The position numbers and the translations under genes were made by a program. From assembly GCA_034421295.1 (NCBI GenBank), contig DAOUKM010000012.1:124001-188000 (forward strand): a stretch of 64,000 bases of DNA. The letters run 5' to 3'. Below, piece by piece: positions 59,391 through 64,000 of the stretch. The DNA comes from CAUZIR01 sp034421295. GTDB lineage: Bacteria > Chloroflexota > Dehalococcoidia > Lucifugimonadales > UBA2962. The stretch's first letter is position 1, and each line of letters opens with the position of its first letter. Below the pieces are notes generated by a model. It was not told the origin of the DNA, did not search any database, and worked only from the letters and a program-made list of their open reading frames with translations.

Positions 59391-60038
59391 ATGATGGCCA
59401 AGAAGCTGTCTGAGAAGCAAAAGAGCATCCTGGAATTCATCCAGCTCTTCCTGGATGAGCACCACTACCCTCCCACCGTAAGGGATATACAGACCGGGTG
59501 TGAGATCAGCTCCACCTCGGTCGTCGACTACAACCTCCGCATCCTGCAGCGCGAGGGTTACCTCAAGAGGCAAAACGAGGTGTCGCGCGGCATCGAGCTG
59601 CTGGGCACCGCCAGGCGCAGCGCGCCGAACGTGGTCACGATACCCATCCTGAGCAACATCGCGGCGGGCGAGCCGCTGCCGGTGCCGACCCAGGACACCT
59701 GGAACAACGAGAACACGGAGACGATGGACCTGCCCACCTTCCTCACCAGGGGCAAGGAGAACGTGTTCGGGGTACGGGTCAAGGGCCAGTCCATGATCGA
59801 TGCGCTCATCACGGACGGAGACCTGGTGCTGCTCGAGCCGACCCAGAACGCCTCCGACGGCGACATGGTCGCCGCCTGGCTGCGCGACAACGAGGAGGTG
59901 ACCCTCAAGCGGTTCTTCCTCGAGAACGGGAAGGTCCGTCTTCAGCCCGCAAACCCGTCGATGGACCCCATCTACGTCCCGGCGGACAAGGTTTCGGTGC
60001 AGGGCCGCGTGGTCGGCGTCATACGCTCGGTCAACTAG
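59391..60038 (+). CDS. lexA: LexA repressor
   Basis: 215-residue SOS repressor. N-terminal winged helix KQKSILEFIQLFLDEHHYPP with TVRDIQTGCEISSTSVVDYN; cleavage site Ala92-Gly93 (SNIAAGEPL); catalytic Ser134 (KGQSMIDA) and Lys173 (EVTLKRFF). ATG 59391 follows GGAGAAG; the second ATG is adjacent at 59394. The winged-helix sequence differs from E. coli and B. subtilis LexA, consistent with an unusual operator. Confidence 0.95.
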   Translation: MMAKKLSEKQKSILEFIQLFLDEHHYPPTVRDIQTGCEISSTSVVDYNLRILQREGYLKRQNEVSRGIELLGTARRSAPNVVTIPILSNIAAGEPLPVPTQDTWNNENTETMDLPTFLTRGKENVFGVRVKGQSMIDALITDGDLVLLEPTQNASDGDMVAAWLRDNEEVTLKRFFLENGKVRLQPANPSMDPIYVPADKVSVQGRVVGVIRSVN

Positions 60039-60209
60039 ACGCACATTCCCTCGATCATGCGCCCAGGGTGCGGGCCACTTCTCTCCCTGCTCGCGGGGCC
60101 GGCGGCGCCTGTTGACTGCGGCTCACCGGCGCTGGACCTCCGTTGACCGGTATCCTGCGCGACGGTATCATTCCCATACGGCGTGGCCTAGGCGCGCAGG
60201 AGGAAGCAG

Positions 60210-60407
60210 ATGCCGTTTCGAATAGGGCCTACCGAGCTAATCATAATCCTGGTGATCGTTATGATCGTATTCGGAGTCGGGCGACTACCTGAGATCGGGG
60301 GCGCGCTGGGCAAGTCGATACGGTCGTTCAAGAGGTCGGTCACCGGCGACGACGAGAAGGCCGAAACGGTCAAGTCGACCGAGGAAAAGACCGAGAGCAA
60401 GGCCTAG
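60210..60407 (+). CDS. tatA: Twin-arginine translocase subunit TatA
   Basis: 65 residues: one N-terminal transmembrane helix (ELIIILVIVMIVFGVG), the hinge FGVGRLPEIGGALGKSIRSF and an acidic/basic tail KAETVKSTEEKTESK. Matches TatA/TatE pore-forming subunits. AGGAGGAAGCAG precedes the ATG. TatC and TatB are not in the window. Tat-signal proteins at 1.4 and 62.9 kb would use this pathway. Confidence 0.93.
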   Translation: MPFRIGPTELIIILVIVMIVFGVGRLPEIGGALGKSIRSFKRSVTGDDEKAETVKSTEEKTESKA

Positions 60408-60698
60408 CTGCCGTCCTCAGCAGGTCGCACGGCCTGCGGAGGGGACGCTGAACCAAACGGGTCGCGGCCCTGACAGTTCCCTGGCGGCCGCCCCCGGGCA
60501 CGCTACCTGCGCCTGACGATTACGCGTCGGCACAGGGCGCGGCGCGCCATACTGACCCTCCCCACAACCTCACTGCCTGACGACCCTCTCCGGGCTGCGC
60601 TCCAAGCGATTCGTCACCCAGAGGCGAAGGCGCCGAGGCTGCCGGAAGCCCCGTCTCCCACCGGCGGCTATCCACAGCGGTCCACGGGACTAGGTTCG
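60408..60698. other. Intergenic region, nothing recognised
   Basis: About 290 bp after tatA. GC-rich, without a convincing gene, terminator T-run or repeat. It ends at the promoter of the polyamine-type transporter. Confidence 0.4.
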
Positions 60699-60728
60699 TT
60701 GACATCTAGCGGCCCGATCTGCTAGTTT
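60699..60728 (+). promoter_or_regulatory. Promoter of the polyamine-type ABC transporter
   Basis: TTGACA (60699-60704), 18-bp spacer, TAGTTT (60723-60728). Transcription should start near 60735, immediately before a predicted three-way-junction RNA. CTAGC and GCTAG form an inverted repeat inside the spacer/-10. Confidence 0.6.
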
Positions 60729-60734
60729 CCGGTC

Positions 60735-61037
60735 CACCTTCAGGGCGGCTCCAGACGACCGTATACGGCTGGAGAGCGCACGAGCGGCGAAACGCCTCGC
60801 CAGGCCGCCCAGATGCCGACAATTCAGTTCTCCGGGTTGGGGACCGATAGCAATCAGGGCTCGACTAGCGTAACCGGTCGGGGGCCGAGAAATGGCACAG
60901 CCAAAGGGGTCCGTCAGGGCGATGGACATCCTGACTCCAATGAAGGGGTTGGATAGTTCAGCCGCATTGCACGGCCCCGGGGTGGTCTCCGCCCCCAGAG
61001 GGACGGGCAGCGTCGCAAGGCCACCCGGGAGAGAGCT
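60735..61037 (+). promoter_or_regulatory. Structured 5' leader, candidate riboswitch
   Basis: P1 pairs GGGCGGC (60743-60749) with GCCGCCC (60804-60810) and encloses two hairpins: TCCAG/CTGGA with inner CCG-TATA-CGG (60750-60773) and CGA..GGCG-AAA-CGCC-TCG (60781-60799). A further stem GTCAGG/CCTGAC is at 60913-60935. Finally CCCGGGGTGG (60976-60985) pairs with CCACCCGGG (61021-61029), overlapping the GGAG ribosome site of the transporter. No known aptamer consensus was recognised. Pairing was done by eye. Confidence 0.5.
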
Positions 61038-62789
61038 GTGGCCATAGCCAGGTCCATCCCCTTCGCCTCGGCAGGCCTGTCGGCGCTCAGGCTTTCGGGC
61101 TACATTCGCCTTTTCGACCGGGCGGTCCCGACCCTGCCTGCCCTTCCCCTTATAGGGTGGATCGTCTTTTTCGTTGCCGTTCCATTCGGCTTTACCGTCG
61201 CCTTCAGCTTCCAGACCTACGACTACTACAACACCGACCTGCCATGGACTGTTAAGAACTACCAGAACCTGGTCAGTTCCCCGCAGTTCGCCAAGCTGTT
61301 CGGCAAAACCGTCCTGGTGAGTCTGGTCATAACGGTGGTCTCGCTGGCGATCGCTTCGCCCATGGCCTACTACCTTGCGAGGATAGCCCGCCGGCGCGTC
61401 GGCCTCCTCCTTGTGCTTGTCGCCGTACTGCCGCTGTGGATGAACATCGTCGTTCGCAACTACGCCTGGATGAGCCTGGTCAACAACAAGGGCGTTTTCA
61501 ACACCGTCGGGACGGCGCTGGGCCTTGAGCCGCTGCAGATGCTGTTCACGATCTTCCTGGTCGCCGCCGTCGGGATCACCCTCTTTATACCGATAGCCCT
61601 TCTGGTGCTCTACGGGAGCATGGGGAACATAAGCTCCGAACTGGAAGAGGGCGCTATGGATCTGGGTTACAGCCGTCTGCGCACCTTCCTTAAGGTGATC
61701 TTCCCGCTCTCCTCGTCCGCCTACCAGACGGCCGCCCTGCTGGTATTCATGCCGGCGCTTGCCCTCTACGTCACACCCAACATGCTGGGAGGCACCGACG
61801 GGGCGCTGCTGGCGAGCGTGCTCATGCCGGTGGTCAAGACAGGACTGAATTTCGCCAAGGGCGGCGCGATCGTCGTGCCGATAATCATCATCCTGATGGT
61901 GCTGGTCTACATCCTGCGCCGAGGCCTGAACATAGAGAACATATACAGGGCCGGCATCGGGTCCAACATCGCCAGGACCGCCTCGCGAAAGAATACCTGG
62001 CTGCTGGGCTACACGGTACTGATCATCGCCATCACCTACATGCCGATCGTCAGCCTCGTGTTCTTCTCATTTGAGGCCAACACCCTTGCCCAGCTGCCCC
62101 TCATGGGATTCTCCCTGAGGTGGTGGGAGGACATGTCCAACAGCGTGCAACTGCTGAGCTCACTCAGGGCCAGCATCTACGTCGCCCTGGAGACCGCGGG
62201 GATCACGATCGCCCTCAGCGCTCCGGCAGCGTACGCCATCACGAGGTTCAGGCTGGCCGGCCGGGGCCTGATCATCTTCATGAGCATTCTTCCCATGCTC
62301 ATCCCTGAATTCATCCTGGGCATGTCGATCCTGCTGACACTGGATGCGTTGAACACGGACCTGTCCCTGCACACGATCGCCATGGGCCATGCCACGCTTG
62401 CCCTGCCGTTCGTGTTCCTGACGATTCTGGCCCAGCAGTACGGCTTCGACCGGGACACCGAGGCCGCGGCTAAGGACCTGGGCGCGGGTCCCATAGCGAG
62501 CTTCATCAAGGTCACGCTGCCCCCGATGCTCACCGCGATCGCCGCCGCCGCCTTCCTGGCGGTAACGGTCTCGTTTGGCGACTACGTGGTCGCCTTCCTG
62601 CTCACCGGGACGACCACCACGCTCCCGATCTACATATTCGGCCTGCTAAAGAGCGGGGTTTCGCCGACGGTGAATGCGGCGGGTTCGATGCTGCTTTTCG
62701 GAATTGTAGCCATCGTGGCCGTAGCGATAGTCAGGCCCTGGCGATATGCGGGAATGATTTCATCGCGTTTCGCCCGTTTGACACCTTAG
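61038..62789 (+). CDS. Fused two-domain ABC permease, spermidine/putrescine type
   Basis: 583 residues comprising two binding-protein-dependent permease domains (PotB-like then PotC-like) in one chain. Each has its own EAA loop: EEGAMDLGYSRLRTFLKVIF (about residue 205) and EAAAKDLGAGPIASFIKVTL (about 475), both with the ATPase-contact Gly. Around twelve hydrophobic helices are present. GTG start six bases after GGAG. The ATPase gene is not seen and may lie beyond the window. Confidence 0.9.
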   Translation: MAIARSIPFASAGLSALRLSGYIRLFDRAVPTLPALPLIGWIVFFVAVPFGFTVAFSFQTYDYYNTDLPWTVKNYQNLVSSPQFAKLFGKTVLVSLVITVVSLAIASPMAYYLARIARRRVGLLLVLVAVLPLWMNIVVRNYAWMSLVNNKGVFNTVGTALGLEPLQMLFTIFLVAAVGITLFIPIALLVLYGSMGNISSELEEGAMDLGYSRLRTFLKVIFPLSSSAYQTAALLVFMPALALYVTPNMLGGTDGALLASVLMPVVKTGLNFAKGGAIVVPIIIILMVLVYILRRGLNIENIYRAGIGSNIARTASRKNTWLLGYTVLIIAITYMPIVSLVFFSFEANTLAQLPLMGFSLRWWEDMSNSVQLLSSLRASIYVALETAGITIALSAPAAYAITRFRLAGRGLIIFMSILPMLIPEFILGMSILLTLDALNTDLSLHTIAMGHATLALPFVFLTILAQQYGFDRDTEAAAKDLGAGPIASFIKVTLPPMLTAIAAAAFLAVTVSFGDYVVAFLLTGTTTTLPIYIFGLLKSGVSPTVNAAGSMLLFGIVAIVAVAIVRPWRYAGMISSRFARLTP

Positions 62790-62905
62790 ATTGACATTGG
62801 TAAGTTCCCGTCACCAAAGTGCGTTTACAAACTTAATAGCCTGGACAGGCATTAGGAGTGCTGCGCGAAAGGATCCGCCCTTAGACACGACGGAGGTCTG
62901 AACAG

Positions 62906-64000
62906 ATGAAAAGCACGATTGAGGAGCTTATCAACAGGGACCTGAATCGCCGCGACTTCCTAAAGCGCGTTGCGATAGTGGCCGGGGGGGTGGCGGTGGC
63001 CGGTCCTGTGTCGCAGATCCTAGCCGCCTGCGGGGGCGACGATCCCGGTGGGGCTGCCGCGGGCGATCAGAAGAGACTTTCCGGAACCGTCAAAGTTCTG
63101 GCGTGGGGCGACAAGCTCAACGACAACGTAAACGACAACTTCAACCAGAACACGGGTGGCTCGGCCCAGTTCACGATCTTCACGGAGAACCCCGAGGCCC
63201 TGGCCAAGATACGCCAGAACAAAGAGGCCTTCGACACCGTATTCATCGACGGCCTGTGGGCCAACACGCACTGGAACGCCGGCACCATCGTCCCGATCCC
63301 CTTTAAGGACTGGGACATATACGACGAGTACTTCACCGAATTCGCAGACCTATCCGACTGGCAGGTGCCGGGAGGCCAGATGGCGATCCCGCATGCCTGG
63401 TCCGCCGACGCGATCGCCTACAACAGCAAGTATGTAACCCGCCCGGACAGCCTTGCCGAACTGCTCGATCCTAAGTGGGAGGGCAAGGTAGCGATCTACG
63501 ACTCCTTCTACCGGAACATGCTCAACTTTGTTCCCGCCGTCACCGGCCTCAAGGTCACCGACATGCACGCGGAAAAGACCCTCGATGACGGCACGGTCGA
63601 GCAAGTCTATGACATACCAGACGACGTGCTCAGGCAGGTCAAGGACACGATGATCGAGCGCCGCGGCAACTTCAAGATGATCTGGAAAGATATCGACGAA
63701 CTGACGAGGGCGCTGGTAAACGAGGAGATCTACCTGGCCATAGCAGGAAACTACATCACCCAGAACGCCCTCGACGCCGGCAGCGAGGATATCGAGTTCG
63801 TCAACCCCACCGCCCATGGCCTTATGGGCTGGATAGATGGGCAGTGCGTGATAAAGAACAAGCAGTTCGAGGACAACCCCGACCTGGTCTGGGAGTGGAT
63901 GAGGCACTACCACTCTGGGGAGGAGCAGGCGAGGATCATCGGCAACACCTGGCTGGCCTCCACCAGCCGACGGTGCCTTGAGATCCTGGAGTCGCAGTCG
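62906..64000 (+). CDS. Polyamine-type ABC substrate-binding protein, Tat lipoprotein (3' truncated by window)
   Basis: 365 codons open to the window edge. Tat motif RRDFLKR (residues 15-21), hydrophobic VAIVAGGVAVAGPV and lipobox ILAAC predict a folded, lipid-anchored protein. The mature part resembles PotD/PotF: TVKVLAWGDKLNDNV, DTVFIDGLWANTHWN, IPHAWSADAIAYNSKYV, LLDPKWEGKVAIYDS and the aromatic-rich C-lobe. ATG 62906 follows GGAGGTCTGAAC. It is 116 bp after the permease; a possible extra promoter (TTGACA 62778, TAAGTT 62801) overlaps the permease end. Confidence 0.9.
   Translation, partial: MKSTIEELINRDLNRRDFLKRVAIVAGGVAVAGPVSQILAACGGDDPGGAAAGDQKRLSGTVKVLAWGDKLNDNVNDNFNQNTGGSAQFTIFTENPEALAKIRQNKEAFDTVFIDGLWANTHWNAGTIVPIPFKDWDIYDEYFTEFADLSDWQVPGGQMAIPHAWSADAIAYNSKYVTRPDSLAELLDPKWEGKVAIYDSFYRNMLNFVPAVTGLKVTDMHAEKTLDDGTVEQVYDIPDDVLRQVKDTMIERRGNFKMIWKDIDELTRALVNEEIYLAIAGNYITQNALDAGSEDIEFVNPTAHGLMGWIDGQCVIKNKQFEDNPDLVWEWMRHYHSGEEQARIIGNTWLASTSRRCLEILESQS

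Noticed and set aside
58902..60044. 380-codon minus-strand frame crossing lexA
   Set aside because: It overlaps both the lexA gene and an LLM gene in wrong frames and lacks any motif.

Overview
The window is about 64 kb of GC-rich, densely packed bacterial chromosome. It has no rRNA, CRISPR array, insertion sequence or phage genes. The gene set includes F420:NADPH reductase, two luciferase-like F420-type oxidoreductases, several short-chain dehydrogenases, a mycothiol-dehydrogenase-like enzyme, an HspR-headed grpE-dnaK operon, an AG-cleaving LexA and a large SRP RNA. By inference this suggests Chloroflexota, possibly a Dehalococcoidia/SAR202-like lineage. No marker here proves the taxonomy.

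Layout. 0.2-1.5 kb: RDD protein, BioY biotin transporter and a 63-aa Tat-signal protein. 1.6-4.8 kb: a thiamine-precursor salvage operon (SSS symporter, tenA, thiD) behind a clear TPP riboswitch and promoter. 4.9-11.7 kb: rsmG, a flippase-like protein, ilvD, a PLP enzyme, a MetF-like protein and a zinc-ribbon protein. 12-22.4 kb: etfBA, an EF-G paralogue, npdG, a peptidase, an MBL-fold hydrolase, a deacetylase and a ThDP enzyme. 22.4-25.5 kb: hspR-grpE-dnaK with a HAIR-like operator. 25.7-33.5 kb: a small zinc ribbon, a molybdopterin oxidoreductase, an M16 protease, the xdhC/mocA pair, CoA-transferase subunits, an M24 peptidase and two desulforedoxin-like mini-proteins.

33.7-42.9 kb is looser and more accessory in character. 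It holds tRNA-Leu, a B12-type radical SAM protein, a DUF1801 protein, a zinc/manganese-type ABC transporter with a wrecked binding-protein gene, a Fur-family regulator with two Fur-like boxes, a SthA-like transhydrogenase and a histidine-rich repeat peptide. 42.9-53.8 kb returns to housekeeping: alcohol dehydrogenase, PH-domain protein, OsmC, lepA, SRP RNA, rsmA-ispE, a DinG-like helicase and an OGG1-type glycosylase. 53.8-59.3 kb is an oxidoreductase cluster (three SDR, one MDR, two LLM). 59.3-64 kb has lexA, tatA and a polyamine-type ABC transporter behind a structured leader.

Six promoters here share a perfect TTGACA -35, a 17-18 bp spacer and a TAnnnT-like -10 (TATCAA in one case), which helped fix several start codons. 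Two genes, rsmG and etfA, appear to start at CTG inside a CTGA stop/start overlap. The best candidate for something undescribed is the roughly 300-nt leader before the polyamine-type transporter, with a predicted three-way junction and a hairpin overlapping the ribosome binding site. The metal-homeostasis region (decayed binding protein, repeated Fur-like boxes, HECD-x-HEHH repeat peptide) is second.
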